Below the pieces are notes generated by a model. The model made no database searches, was not told where the DNA came from, and saw only the letters and a list, made by a program, of their open reading frames with translations. A stretch of 64,000 bases of DNA from Streptomyces sp. Ag109_O5-1. Its GTDB lineage: Bacteria; Actinomycetota; Actinomycetes; Streptomycetales; Streptomycetaceae. How positions within the stretch are numbered: position 1 is the first letter of the stretch; each line of letters opens with the position of its first letter. This document shows positions 16,824-26,114 of the stretch, piece by piece. The stretch covers positions 1,984,001 through 2,048,000 of the forward strand of contig NZ_RKQF01000001.1 of NCBI RefSeq assembly GCF_003814875.1, written 5' to 3'. The position numbers and the translations under genes were made by a program.

Positions 16824-17717
16824 TCAGGCGTTCTTGGCGCGCCGGTTGGCGCGCAGGTAGACGAGGGCGAAGACGAGCGAGATGACGATGAGCAGGTTGC
16901 TCATCGCGGCGCCGCGTCCGAACTCGAACTGCTGAAAGGACAGTTCGTAGGACTGGGTGGCGAGGGTCTCCGTGGCGTCGGCCGGTCCTCCGCCCGTCAC
17001 CACGAGGATGATGTCCAGCACCTTGACCGTGTAGACCGCGCCCAGCACCACAACGACGCTGACCACGGGCCGCAGCAGTGGCCAGGTGACATGGCGAAAC
17101 GACTTCACCGGACCGGCGCCGTCCAGCTTCGCCGCCTCGTACAGATGTGTAGGGATGTCCTGTAGGCCGCCGTAGAGGATCGTGGTGTTGAAGGGTATTC
17201 CGACCCAGATGTTGATCAGGATCACCGACACGAGCGCCTGCGAGGTGCCGGTGAGCCAGGGGATGCCGGACGGCAGCAGGTGGAGGTGACGGAGTGTGCT
17301 GTTGACGACTCCCGAGTCGGTGTCGAGCATCCACCTCCACGTCGTTCCGGAGACGACCAGTGGCAGCAGCCACGGCAGCAACAGGAGGGACCGCAGAACA
17401 CCGGCGAGCGGGAAGCGCCGCTGGAAGAACAGGGCGAACGCCAGGCCGAGCACAAACTGCACGAACAGCGAGCCGGCGGTGAACAGGACCGTGGTCAGCA
17501 AGACCTTGGGGAACAGGTCCGACGACAGGATCCTTGAGTAGTTCTCCACCCCCACGAACGGCGCGGCACCGGTGTAGAACGTCGCGGGCGTGTACTGCTG
17601 GAAGCTCATCACGATGTTCTTGACGATCGGGTAGCCGAAGAAGAGCAGCAGGTACGCCGCGGCGGGCACGATGAACATCCCCTGGGCGAGGGACTCCCAC
17701 CTGCGTGCCCGGACCAC
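16824..17717 (-). CDS. Sugar ABC importer permease (MalF type)
   Basis: 297 residues, six membrane helices. The EAA loop 'IPTHLYEAAKLDGAGPVKSF' lies near residue 200. The start is GTG at 17717 with GGGAGAGG close upstream. It sits between the binding-protein gene, which ends 112 bases away, and the second permease. Together they form a CUT1 importer for a di- or oligosaccharide of unknown identity. Confidence 0.93.
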   Translation of the reverse strand: MVRARRWESLAQGMFIVPAAAYLLLFFGYPIVKNIVMSFQQYTPATFYTGAAPFVGVENYSRILSSDLFPKVLLTTVLFTAGSLFVQFVLGLAFALFFQRRFPLAGVLRSLLLLPWLLPLVVSGTTWRWMLDTDSGVVNSTLRHLHLLPSGIPWLTGTSQALVSVILINIWVGIPFNTTILYGGLQDIPTHLYEAAKLDGAGPVKSFRHVTWPLLRPVVSVVVVLGAVYTVKVLDIILVVTGGGPADATETLATQSYELSFQQFEFGRGAAMSNLLIVISLVFALVYLRANRRAKNA

Positions 17718-17829
17718 GGCCCTCTCCCTGCGGCGCGCGTCCTCGTCCTCTGTCGCACCAGTGCCGGGTGTCCCGGCGTCGGCGGCGCCGGCTTCCTGCC
17801 CGGTGCCGGTCCGCAGGGCCCTGGACAGA

Positions 17830-19080
17830 TCAGGACCCCGTCGCGATCAGCTGTGCATCCTTGAGCGCTTCCTCCGGTGTCTGCTCGCCGGTCAGCGCGG
17901 ACTGGATCGCAGTGTAAATCCCGGTCGCCGCCTTCGGCCACTTGACGCCGAGCTCGCGGGTACGGGCCCGGGCCCCTTCAGCGCTTCTTACGAAGGCAGC
18001 CATCGACGGGAGCTGTTCGGCGTACTGGGAGGCCACCGCGGTGCGGGAGGGAACGGTGAAGTACTGCTTGGCCAGGGCGAGCATGTTCTTGGAGTCGTTC
18101 AGGCAGGCCAGTACCTGGGCGGCCTTCTCCTGCCGGGCCTCGGAACCGGTCTGCGGGACCGTCCACACCTCACCGCCGAGTGGTGTGACAGGTGCCTGCC
18201 CCGCCCGGGGGACAGGGATGGGTGCCACCGCCCAGTGCAGGTTCTTGGCTTGGTTCAGGGCGGGGATCCGCCAGGGGCCGTTGACCATCATGGCTGCCTT
18301 GCCGGCGACGAACTGGTCGTGGACGTCGGCCTGGGTCCAGTTCAGCACGGACTTCGACATGGAACCGCTCTTCACCAGGTCGACCCACAGCTGGAGTGCC
18401 TGCGCGGCCTGCGGTGTGTCCAACTGCTTCTCGTCCCCGCCGTTGGACCACAGGAAGGGCAGGAACTGCCAGGTGCCCTCGAAGGTGGCGTTGGCGTCGA
18501 CCGCCATGCCGTAGCGTCCCGGGCGGGTCAGCTTGGCCGCCGCCGCCTTCAGCTCGTCCCAGGTCCTCGGCACGGCGACGCCGGCCTCTGCGAGCATGTC
18601 CTTGTTGTAGAAGAGCGCGATCGTGCTGACGGTGGGTGCCAGCCCGTACACCTTTTCCTTGTAGGTGCCCGCCGACAGGATGCCCTCGGCGAAGCCGCTG
18701 GAGTCGATGCCGTACTGGTCCAGTGGGGTCAGCGCGCCGGTCCCTGCGATCTGCTGCAGGTCGGGGTTGTCCAGCATCAACAGGTCGGGAAGGGTCCGTG
18801 ACGACGCCCGCTGCAGGACCTTCGGGATGAGCGACGCGCCTGGAACGCTGGTGTGCTCGACCTTCACGCCGACGCTCTTGCCGCAGGCGGTAAGGCGTGT
18901 GCCCCACTGGCTGTGTTCGGTTGCGTCGGTGTAGTAGTCAAGCGCGGTGATGGAGGTGACCTTGCCGGTGGCGGATCCGCCGCCGGTTCCGCCACCGCAG
19001 CCGGTGGCAGCCAGTACCAGGGCGACGGATCCGAAGACGGCGGCGAACCGCCGCGCCGGCAGTCTGACCGGTGAAAACAT
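17830..19080 (-). CDS. Sugar-binding lipoprotein of ABC importer
   Basis: 416 residues of the extracellular solute-binding protein family 1. The signal peptide ends in a lipobox ('LVLAATGC', Cys about residue 24), so the protein is lipid-anchored outside the membrane. Later features are typical: 'TIALFYNKDMLAEAGV', 'VPRTWDELKAAAAKL' and 'GKAAMMVNGPWRIP'. Start ATG at 19080, supported by the signal peptide. It is the first gene of the importer operon. The ATPase is probably a shared MsiK-like protein encoded elsewhere, as is usual in Streptomyces. Confidence 0.93.
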   Translation of the reverse strand: MFSPVRLPARRFAAVFGSVALVLAATGCGGGTGGGSATGKVTSITALDYYTDATEHSQWGTRLTACGKSVGVKVEHTSVPGASLIPKVLQRASSRTLPDLLMLDNPDLQQIAGTGALTPLDQYGIDSSGFAEGILSAGTYKEKVYGLAPTVSTIALFYNKDMLAEAGVAVPRTWDELKAAAAKLTRPGRYGMAVDANATFEGTWQFLPFLWSNGGDEKQLDTPQAAQALQLWVDLVKSGSMSKSVLNWTQADVHDQFVAGKAAMMVNGPWRIPALNQAKNLHWAVAPIPVPRAGQAPVTPLGGEVWTVPQTGSEARQEKAAQVLACLNDSKNMLALAKQYFTVPSRTAVASQYAEQLPSMAAFVRSAEGARARTRELGVKWPKAATGIYTAIQSALTGEQTPEEALKDAQLIATGS

Positions 19081-19387
19081 GATGGTGCCTGTTCCCGAGT
19101 GACATCTGTGGCCGGAATGTCGGTCTCGGGAAGTGCAGGAGTTTCGAGGGTCCCGTGACGACTCGGTCAGCGTAAGCGCACGGGTCAAGGCCATGACGTC
19201 CGGGTCGGTAACACAAAACGGTCTGTAGCAGCGACTTCCCGGTGACCATCAAGCCCGGCGTTCGCCCAGGTCAGCTGCGAGGACAGGCTGCGGCCATTGA
19301 GCTGCTCGACGGTGGCCGTCCCGCCACACAGCGGCTCTGGGAGGACACGGCACCCGGCGAGACTCTGCCGTTGCCTCCTTCATCCGC
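19081..19387. other. Intergenic region upstream of the sugar importer
   Basis: Contains the promoter side of the minus-strand importer. A short plus-strand stretch near 19260 ('GQLRGQAAAIELLDGGRPA') faintly resembles the tail of LacI-type regulators, too weakly for a call. I see no clear operator. Confidence 0.4.
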
Positions 19388-20155
19388 TCACAAGGTTCGT
19401 CGAAGCCTGTCGCCGTCTCCGCGACCAGTGCCCTGTTCGGCGGCTTCGCGGATCATCGATGCCACGGCGCCGGGCTGCGACAGCACGACGGCGTGCGTAC
19501 CGTCCAGCAGGTGTTCGGTGGCCGCCATGCGCTGTGCCATGAAGCGCTGAGCGGTGGGGTTGAGCATCCGGTCGGCGGTCGCGATGGCGTACCAGGACGG
19601 CTTGGAGGCCCACGCCGGCGGGCCCGATCTTCCGGTCAGCGCGCTCCAGGCGATCGGGCGTTGCGCCGCGGACAGGACATCCGTGACGCGGGGCGGCAGC
19701 TCGGCGGCGTACACCTGCGGGAAGCGTTCCTTACGGATGTACAGCTCGCTGTCCGGCTCGGCGGGAAACCGGCCGGGGAGAGCGACGGTGACGGTCGCGT
19801 CGGTCACCGGCATCGGGGCAAAACGGTTCGTGATGTCCGCAACGCACTCTCCGGCGTCGAGGCCGAACGCCGCGACGTAGCACAACGCCACGATGTTGTC
19901 GGCGTCGGCAGCGGCCTGCGTGATGACCGCACCACCGTAGCCGTGGCCGACCAGCACGACCGGGACGTCGAGGTGGCACACCACACTCCTGATGTAGGCG
20001 GCGTCCTGCGCCAGGCCGCGCAGCGGGTTCGCCGGGGCACGCACCGTCAGTCCGGCGGCTTGAAGAAGTCTGATGACCCCCGCCCAGGATGAGGCGTCGG
20101 TGAATGCCCCGTGCACAAGCACGATGGTCGGCAGTACGGGGGTGGGTCCGTGCAC
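19388..20155 (-). CDS. Alpha/beta hydrolase homologue lacking the nucleophile serine
   Basis: 255 residues, paralogous to the hydrolases at 7513, 36676 and 37481: 'VLVHGAFTDASSW' and 'ANPLRGLAQDAAYI' are closely shared. The nucleophile elbow reads 'VGHGYGG' instead of GHSYGG, so the catalytic Ser is replaced by Gly; the His region 'DGTHAVVLSQPG' is kept. Unless the sequence is wrong, it should not hydrolyse esters by the usual mechanism. Start GTG at 20155 follows GGAGG by 8 bases; the frame is open farther upstream. It lies 83 bases downstream of the LuxR gene and is probably transcribed with it. Confidence 0.85.
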   Translation of the reverse strand: MHGPTPVLPTIVLVHGAFTDASSWAGVIRLLQAAGLTVRAPANPLRGLAQDAAYIRSVVCHLDVPVVLVGHGYGGAVITQAAADADNIVALCYVAAFGLDAGECVADITNRFAPMPVTDATVTVALPGRFPAEPDSELYIRKERFPQVYAAELPPRVTDVLSAAQRPIAWSALTGRSGPPAWASKPSWYAIATADRMLNPTAQRFMAQRMAATEHLLDGTHAVVLSQPGAVASMIREAAEQGTGRGDGDRLRRTL

Positions 20156-20238
20156 GTCGGTGGCCTCCGAATACGTTCGGTCCCAGCCAAGCGCGTCCAG
20201 GTGGGGCAGGCATCGCGTGAACGTACCAACGTGTCCGC

Positions 20239-22983
20239 TCAGTCGTCGCGCAAGGCCATGACGAGGTTGGCGAGTTGGACCCGGGAGTTGACCGACAGCT
20301 TGCGGAAGGCGGAGGTCAGGTGAGTGTTGACCGTGTGCGGGGAGACGACGAGCAGGTCGGCGGCCGACCGGTTGGTGTGACCCTCGGCAATGAGGCGGGC
20401 GATCTTCTTCTCCGAGGCCGTGAGGGCCTCCCATCCCTGGACGGGGCGCTGCCTGATCTCCGACCTGCGACCGCCGGCCGCCGCACCACGCATGTCACGC
20501 TGCGCGCGTGCCGCTGCCGCGTGGGCGCCTGACTCGGCGAACGTGGCATGGGCGTGAGCCAGGGTGGCCACTGCTTCAGCTTTCCGGCCCCCTGCCAGTA
20601 GTGCCTGTCCGAGGTCGGCGGAGGCGGCGGCCCGGACCAGCGGGCGAGGGCTCGCCTTGAGCAGTGCTACGGAACGTTCCAGCATGGCGAGATCCTTGTT
20701 CACAAGCCCGAGGGCCTGCGCCGCGATGCCGGTGGCGGTGGGCACGGCCGGGTTGCGTTCGGCGTGGGCCTGGGCCTGTGCGGCCAGGTCCTCGGCGAGC
20801 CCCTGGTCCGCGCCTCGCAGAGCGACGCGTATCGCGGAGTCGACCCAGGTGCGCAACAGCCGCCAGCGCATGAAGGAACCTGTCTCCTGCACCTGCCGAA
20901 TCTTGTCGATCGCAAGCCCGATGTCGCCGTCGTCCTCGGCGAGGACCGCTTCCAGGAAGCGCACCGCGGCCGTGTTGCCCGGGTTCGGTTTGATCACCAG
21001 TCTTTCCCGCGCTGCGGCCAGGTGCTGCCGCGCCGCTTGCCGGTCGCCGCGCAGAAGTGCGATCCGGGAGCGGATCACGCGAGAGTTCAGCTGCTGGACG
21101 GGTACCTGTACGTCTTCTTCCAGGCGCTCCATCGTCACGAAGTCGGCCTCGGCGTCGTCGAGCCTGCCAAGCCCCAGATGCTGCTGGGCCTGGGCCCACA
21201 GCAGCATTGCCTGACGGGGCGACCCGGCATTGTCTGCTGCCTGCAGCAGCCGTTCGCTGGACTCGAAGTCATCCAGGTGCTGGTACGCGACGATCTCTTC
21301 GGGAAGGAAGGCGGAATCGACGGCGCTGAGCGCGGTGAAGCGCTCCAGTGCGACGGCGTTGTCTCCCGTGTTGAGCGCGATCTCGCCGAGCCCGAACAGC
21401 GCTAGGACGTGCGCCTCCCGGTCACCGATCGCGATGGCGTCGCGCAGCGTGTTCTCGCCGGCCTCACGTGCCGCGACAAGATCATGCCCTCGCGACAGAG
21501 CCAGCGTACGCAGGGCGGCCAGCCTCGCCCCGACCTCCGGGGCGGCGCCCCCGACTGCGAGGGCCGTTTCGGCCCGGCGGCGCAATTCGTCGGCGAGATC
21601 CATGTTCCACAGCGTCCCGCCCAGGGCCGCCTGCAACCGACTGAAAGCCTCCACGGGCGGCCGGAAGGCCAGCAGCCGGTCGCCGGTCGACAGCGCCTCT
21701 CGATTCCGGCCGGCCCGTGTCAGGCAGACGATCGCCTGCTCACCCACTACGAAGCTCAACGGCCTCGCGGGCGGCACCAGTTCCAGGGCGCGCGTCATCA
21801 GGTCGGCCGCGAGGCCCGGCGCGACGGGCAGTACGTCATCAGCGGCTCGCCGCAGCAGCGTCACGGCCTCCTCGTCTCCAGGCAGGGCGCCCTTGAGGAT
21901 GTGCGGCACCGTGTCGATCGGCTGGTGGCCCGCGGAGACAAGGTGCTTGGCAGCCTCTCGGTGCAGAGCCTTCCGGGCCGACGGCGGGATGTCGACGTAG
22001 ACCGCCTGGCGCAGCAGATCATGCCGGAAGACCAGATGATCCCCGTCGTCGTCCAGGAGTCCGGCGCGCACCGCCTCCTCGAGCGCCGCGATCAACGTGG
22101 TGGGCGGTTGGCCGCAGAGCGCGGCGGCCTCGGAAAAGCCGAACCTGCGTCCCAGCACCGCTCCCATCTGAAGGAATCGCAGTGTGCTGGATTGCAGGGA
22201 TCTGAGTCTGCCGCGCACACCCACGACGAGCCCTGGGTGCACAGGCTCACCCGTGGCACCGGCGGTCCGCAGTCCCGCGAGCATCTCGACCGCCAGAAAG
22301 GGGTTCCCGCCGGCTCCGTCGAGCAGGTCCCGTACCCGCTCGTCGACGGCCGCACCCAGCGTGTCGCCGGCCAACTCGCCGATGGCCGCGGCGGACAGTG
22401 GCCCCAATGGCACAGTGACCGCCGCGAGTTCGCCCTTCGCAGCTGCGACGACCTCCTCCACCGGCCCGGCCGGCTCCTGTCGCCCGGTCAGCATCCAGAG
22501 AACCGGCGAGGTCCGCAAACGTGCCGGAAGCTGCTTCAGGGCGAACCGGCTCAGCGGGTCGGCCCACTGCACGTCGTCCAGGGCGATCAGCACCGGCACG
22601 CTGTCGGCTCTGGCTTCGATCGCCTCCGCCAGGCGTTCCACCAGCCAGATCCGCTGATCGTGATGGCGCGCAAGATCGGCGAACGCATCGCCGGACAGCA
22701 GCGGCTGATCGCCGTGCAGGATGCAGGCTGCCAACGACGAGAGCGGCACGATGTGATGCAGTTCATCGGCCTTGCCGAGGCCGACTGAGAATCCCGCTGC
22801 TCCGGCCCAGGCGACGGCCTCGGCAAGCAGCGTGCTTTTGCCGATTCCCGGTTCCCCCCGGATCAGGGCCAGCGCGCCGCTTCCAGTGCGGGCCACCGAG
22901 GCGATCAGTGTCTGCAGCTCTTCGAGTTCGGCCTCCCGGCCGCGCAGACCGCTTCGGGACAGCGACCCGACTGACCCCGCCAC
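20239..22983 (-). CDS. Large LuxR-family (LAL/MalT-like) transcriptional regulator
   Basis: 914 residues. An N-terminal AAA/STAND ATPase carries Walker A 'GEPGIGKST' (about 45) and Walker B 'VLIALDDVQWAD'. A long helical-repeat sensor middle follows. A C-terminal LuxR helix-turn-helix ('LTASEKKIARLIAEGHTNRS', then 'LVVSPHTVNTHLTSAFRKL') occupies about 845-905. LAL regulators often activate catabolic or antibiotic clusters. It precedes the serine-less hydrolase in the same direction, which is the most obvious target, together with the divergent region upstream where CAGTGCAC occurs at 23137. Confidence 0.95.
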   Translation of the reverse strand: MAGSVGSLSRSGLRGREAELEELQTLIASVARTGSGALALIRGEPGIGKSTLLAEAVAWAGAAGFSVGLGKADELHHIVPLSSLAACILHGDQPLLSGDAFADLARHHDQRIWLVERLAEAIEARADSVPVLIALDDVQWADPLSRFALKQLPARLRTSPVLWMLTGRQEPAGPVEEVVAAAKGELAAVTVPLGPLSAAAIGELAGDTLGAAVDERVRDLLDGAGGNPFLAVEMLAGLRTAGATGEPVHPGLVVGVRGRLRSLQSSTLRFLQMGAVLGRRFGFSEAAALCGQPPTTLIAALEEAVRAGLLDDDGDHLVFRHDLLRQAVYVDIPPSARKALHREAAKHLVSAGHQPIDTVPHILKGALPGDEEAVTLLRRAADDVLPVAPGLAADLMTRALELVPPARPLSFVVGEQAIVCLTRAGRNREALSTGDRLLAFRPPVEAFSRLQAALGGTLWNMDLADELRRRAETALAVGGAAPEVGARLAALRTLALSRGHDLVAAREAGENTLRDAIAIGDREAHVLALFGLGEIALNTGDNAVALERFTALSAVDSAFLPEEIVAYQHLDDFESSERLLQAADNAGSPRQAMLLWAQAQQHLGLGRLDDAEADFVTMERLEEDVQVPVQQLNSRVIRSRIALLRGDRQAARQHLAAARERLVIKPNPGNTAAVRFLEAVLAEDDGDIGLAIDKIRQVQETGSFMRWRLLRTWVDSAIRVALRGADQGLAEDLAAQAQAHAERNPAVPTATGIAAQALGLVNKDLAMLERSVALLKASPRPLVRAAASADLGQALLAGGRKAEAVATLAHAHATFAESGAHAAAARAQRDMRGAAAGGRRSEIRQRPVQGWEALTASEKKIARLIAEGHTNRSAADLLVVSPHTVNTHLTSAFRKLSVNSRVQLANLVMALRDD

Positions 22984-23249
22984 TCACGCCCCTCCTGTCC
23001 GCACTCCCCGGCCGAAGCCGGGCTCACCCATACCGACCGGCGCCTTGGCCCTTGGGCGTCGGCTGCCGGTGCCGGAAGGCGGGTCCGGCAGGCGCGGACG
23101 GTACGCCGGGTGTCCACTATGACAAGAGCAGCAGCTCAGTGCACAACTCGGTACACAGGAGGAGACGGCCATGCCGCCGGCGGAAGCCCTGGCACGGCTG
23201 GGCGGAATGCCGTCGCCGGCCCGCTGGGCGAGCCCGACTGGACGGTTTA

Positions 23250-23405
23250 CAGGGATCGAGGCTGAGCTCGTCGAATCGGGTGTCCGTACGGGCTGGGCGC
23301 CCAGCAAGATCGTGATCTTGGCCGGGAAACCTCCTCGCCTCAGGCCGCTGTGTCCCCGGCATCACCGGCGAGGTGAACGTCACTCCGGGCCGGCGGCAGA
23401 GGGGA
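23250..23405 (+). pseudogene. Decayed flavin-reductase fragment
   Basis: The plus frame reads 'GIEAELVESGVRTGWAPSKI' and then 'VILAGK', matching 'GIEAELVGGECPYWGCVPSK' and 'MMIRAGN' of the enzyme at 4879; DNA similarity continues through the following bases out of frame. Both redox cysteines are lost (to Val and Ala), and the frame shifts after the Lys-Pro. About 50 codons of a 450-codon gene remain. Confidence 0.7.
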
Positions 23406-23487
23406 ACACCGAGGCCGCAAAGCCGGCACGGGATCCGACACCCTTGACACTCCACTCGGCGACGGAGGCGTACGAGGCGCTCGCGCC

Positions 23488-24112
23488 GTGGAGTCCCGCC
23501 ACTCGGCAGAGGACATCCCATAGGCGGCCCGGAACACCCGGCTGAAGTGGGCGGCGCTGGTGAAACCCCACTGGCGAGCCAATGCGGCGATGGTCCGGCC
23601 TGCCGCCTCCCGGCGGGCCAGCTCACGTCGGCACTCCTGCAGCCGGCGGCGCTGGATCCATCGACCGACAGTGACGTCCTCGGTCTCGAAAAGCCTGTGC
23701 AGGTAGCGTACGGAGATGTGGTGGGCGCGGGCTGGGGCCTCCGGCGTCAGGTCCGGATCGGCGAGGTGCCGGTCGATGAACACCTGGATCCGCGGCAGCA
23801 GCACCCGCGCTGCGCTCGATGTGTCACCCACCTCCTCGTGAAGTCGCTCCCCGACCAGGACGGTGAGGAGGTCGACGGTATGGCGGGCCAGGGCTCACTG
23901 CTGTCACCCTTTCTGACCCGGCTCGTGGACACGGCGGCAACGTACCCGTCGGCTATCGGTGTAACGCTGTGCCGGGACGGATGGGTGTCGCCGCAAGTCG
24001 TTGCAGGTCGGACTCTCCCAGACCCTCGGCACGCCTGTCGGCGCCCGCCAGGCGGACCGACTCTGCCGGGCCGCACCGAGCGGGAGCGGCTGCGCATGAT
24101 CAGCGATGTCCG
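23488..24112 (-). pseudogene. AraC-family regulator pseudogene with internal inversion
   Basis: The minus strand at 23890-23488 encodes an AraC helix-turn-helix domain ('IDRHLADPDLTPEAPARAHH', 'ISVRYLHRLFETEDVTVGRW', 'WGFTSAAHFSRVFRAAYG'), very similar to the intact regulator at 34825. Upstream minus-strand pieces near 24110-23963 match its sensor domain in two frames ('DHAQPLPL', 'LGESDLQRLAATP'). Between them, at about 23896-23967, the segment 'LLSPFLTRLVDTAATYPSAI' is encoded on the opposite strand, whereas in the intact gene the equivalent piece is collinear. About 70 bases have therefore been inverted inside the gene, in addition to frameshifts. Confidence 0.75.
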
Positions 24113-24120
24113 TCCTGCTG

Positions 24121-25350
24121 TCACCGTGCGGTGGGGCCGCCCGCTCGGTGTTCCGAGGCCCAGTACAGGAGTGCCAGGAGCGGCAGAGCCCCACCGACAA
24201 GCGTCACCGCCGTCCAGCCGCGGGCGTAGTAGGTGAGCGAGCCCAGCTGGGAGCCGACGGCACCGCCCAGGAAGAAGGTGGCGATGAAGGCGCTGTTGAG
24301 GCGGGCACGCGCATCGGGGTCGAGCTGGTAGATGGTGTGCTGGCCGAGAATGAGAGTCGTCTGCACGGCCATGTCGAGCAGGATCGCGGCCAAACCGATC
24401 AGGACGATGCTGCGCTGTCCGAAGCCGGCGAGCGCGAACGCCACAGCAGCGACGGCGAAGGCGGCACCGGTCATGGGCCGTGTCAACTTGCGGTCGGCCC
24501 AGTGCCCGGCAAACGGGGCCACTGCCGCACCGGCCGCACCGACGAGGGCGAAGATGCCGACCCCCACCTCGGAGTAGTGGAACCGGGGCCCGGTGAGGAC
24601 GTACGAGATGGTCGTCCAGAAGGCGCTGAACGAACCGAACATCGCCGCCTGGTACAGCCCGCGCCGCAGCAGCTCTGGGTGGGTGCGCACCAGCTGGACG
24701 GTGGAGCGCAGCACGTGGGCATAGGGGATGTTCGTGGTCGGCGCGTGCTGCGGCAGAGCGGCGTGCAGGGCCACGGCCAGGACGGCCATGAGGGCGGCGG
24801 AGCCGAGGTAGACGACGCGCCAGCCCGCGAGGTCGGAGACCAGGCTACTGAGGGTCCGGGACAGCAGGATGCCGGTGAGCAGGCCACTCATCACCCGGCC
24901 GACTATGCGGCCGCGGGCGTGGTCGGGGGCGAGGCTCGCGGCGAAGGGCACGAGGATCTGCGCGACGACCGACGTGGTGCCGCTGATCAAGGACGCGGTA
25001 AGCAGCAGGGGGAAGTTCGTGGCGAGTCCGGCCGTGACGAGGGCGAGCGTGGTGACCGCCAGCAGCACGGTGATCAGGCGGCGCTTCTCCAACCGGTCGC
25101 CGAGCGGGACCAGGAAAAGCATGCCGACCACGTAGCCGACCTGGGTGAGAGTGATCAGCCAACCTGCACCCGTCGTGCTGACGTGGAAGACGTCACGCAG
25201 TGAGGAGAGCAGCGGCTGGGCGTAGTAAAGGTTGGCGACGGTCATGCCGGAGGCAATGGCAAGAAGCGCTATCAGCCATCCCGACACGCCGTGCGAGGTC
25301 TTTCCTGTGGCGGGCAGGCGTGGGGCCTGGAGATCGGCTGACTCGGACAT
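24121..25350 (-). CDS. MFS transporter (YnfM/arabinose-efflux-like)
   Basis: 409 residues, 12 predicted helices. 'GMTVANLYYAQPLLSSL' in helix 1 and 'VPLGDRLEKRRLI' (loop 2-3 motif A) identify the MFS_1 group of putative drug or sugar efflux proteins common next to AraC or MarR regulators. The substrate is unknown. Start ATG at 25350 with AAGAAGGTACCC upstream. The 3' end abuts the AraC pseudogene, which may once have been its partner regulator. Confidence 0.92.
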   Translation of the reverse strand: MSESADLQAPRLPATGKTSHGVSGWLIALLAIASGMTVANLYYAQPLLSSLRDVFHVSTTGAGWLITLTQVGYVVGMLFLVPLGDRLEKRRLITVLLAVTTLALVTAGLATNFPLLLTASLISGTTSVVAQILVPFAASLAPDHARGRIVGRVMSGLLTGILLSRTLSSLVSDLAGWRVVYLGSAALMAVLAVALHAALPQHAPTTNIPYAHVLRSTVQLVRTHPELLRRGLYQAAMFGSFSAFWTTISYVLTGPRFHYSEVGVGIFALVGAAGAAVAPFAGHWADRKLTRPMTGAAFAVAAVAFALAGFGQRSIVLIGLAAILLDMAVQTTLILGQHTIYQLDPDARARLNSAFIATFFLGGAVGSQLGSLTYYARGWTAVTLVGGALPLLALLYWASEHRAGGPTAR

Positions 25351-25377
25351 GGGTACCTTCTTGGTGAGGACCGGGCA

Positions 25378-25402
25378 GCCCGGCCCGAGAGTCCGGCCGG
25401 GC
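25378..25402. terminator. Hairpin after the FMN reductase gene
   Basis: GCCCGGCC and GGCCGGGC, 8-bp perfect arms with a 9-base loop, lie about 100 bases beyond the reductase stop and about 30 bases upstream of the MFS start. Either a terminator or part of the MFS leader. Confidence 0.5.
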
Positions 25403-25500
25403 CAGAACCTGCCGCGGCGAGCCCGGACCGGAACGCAACCGGATCACTGGACAGATACTGCTTGACGACGTGTTCGCTTCGGGATCCGCCGGGGGTCGCC

Positions 25501-26114
25501 TCAGTCGAAGCGCAGGTCGGAGAGCTGCCGTTCGAGCACGGTGATGTCGTCCTCGGGCGTCTCCTCGGCCGGACGGGCGGCCATGAGGGTGGCCAGCTCG
25601 CCGCCCGCCCGCCGTATGCGCGCGGGCAGGCCCTCGGTGTACTCGTCACCGCCGGATCCCCAGTCCTCGGACGCCGCGTACACCGCGGTGGGGACGACTG
25701 CGGCGCGCAGGTAGGCGAAGAGCGGGCGCAGGGCGTGTTCCAGGACCAGGGAGTGGCGGGCCGTGCCGCCCGTCGCCGCGACGAGGACCGGCTTGCCGGT
25801 GAGGGCGTCCGGGTCGATCAGGTCGAAGAAGGACTTGAACAGCCCGCTGTAGGAGGCGGTGAACACGGGGGTCACGGTGATCAGGCCGTGGGCCCCCGTC
25901 ACCGTGTCGATCGCGGCGGCCAGTGGGGGGACGGGAAGCCGGTCACAAGGTTGTTGGCGACGGCGACGGCCAGTTCGCGCAGCTCGATGACCTCGGTGTC
26001 CACGTCGTGGCCCTGAGCGGCGAGTTCGCCGCGGGCCGACTCGGCGAGACGGTCGGCGAGCAGGCGTGTGGAGGACGGGGTGCTCAGCCCCGCGGAGACG
26101 GCGACGAGCTTCAT
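25501..26114 (-). pseudogene. CE1759-type NADPH-dependent FMN reductase, single-base frameshift
   Basis: Two abutting frames together encode a full flavin reductase. The N-terminal part starts at ATG 26114 with 'MKLVAVSAGLSTPSSTRLLA' and ends 'VTGFPSP'. The C-terminal part reads 'PLAAAIDTVTGAHGLITVTP' and onward to 'ERQLSDLRFD'. The join falls in a six-base homopolymer (25925-25930, G on the plus strand), where one missing base would restore a protein of about 204 residues. It may be a sequencing error, a recent pseudogene or phase variation. ATG overlaps the stop of the monooxygenase upstream (ATGA), so translation is coupled. It would supply reduced flavin to that partner. Confidence 0.8.

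Noticed and set aside
19242..19390. Possible LacI-regulator tail near the sugar operon
   Set aside because: Only a few residues match and no HTH or ligand domain is present.
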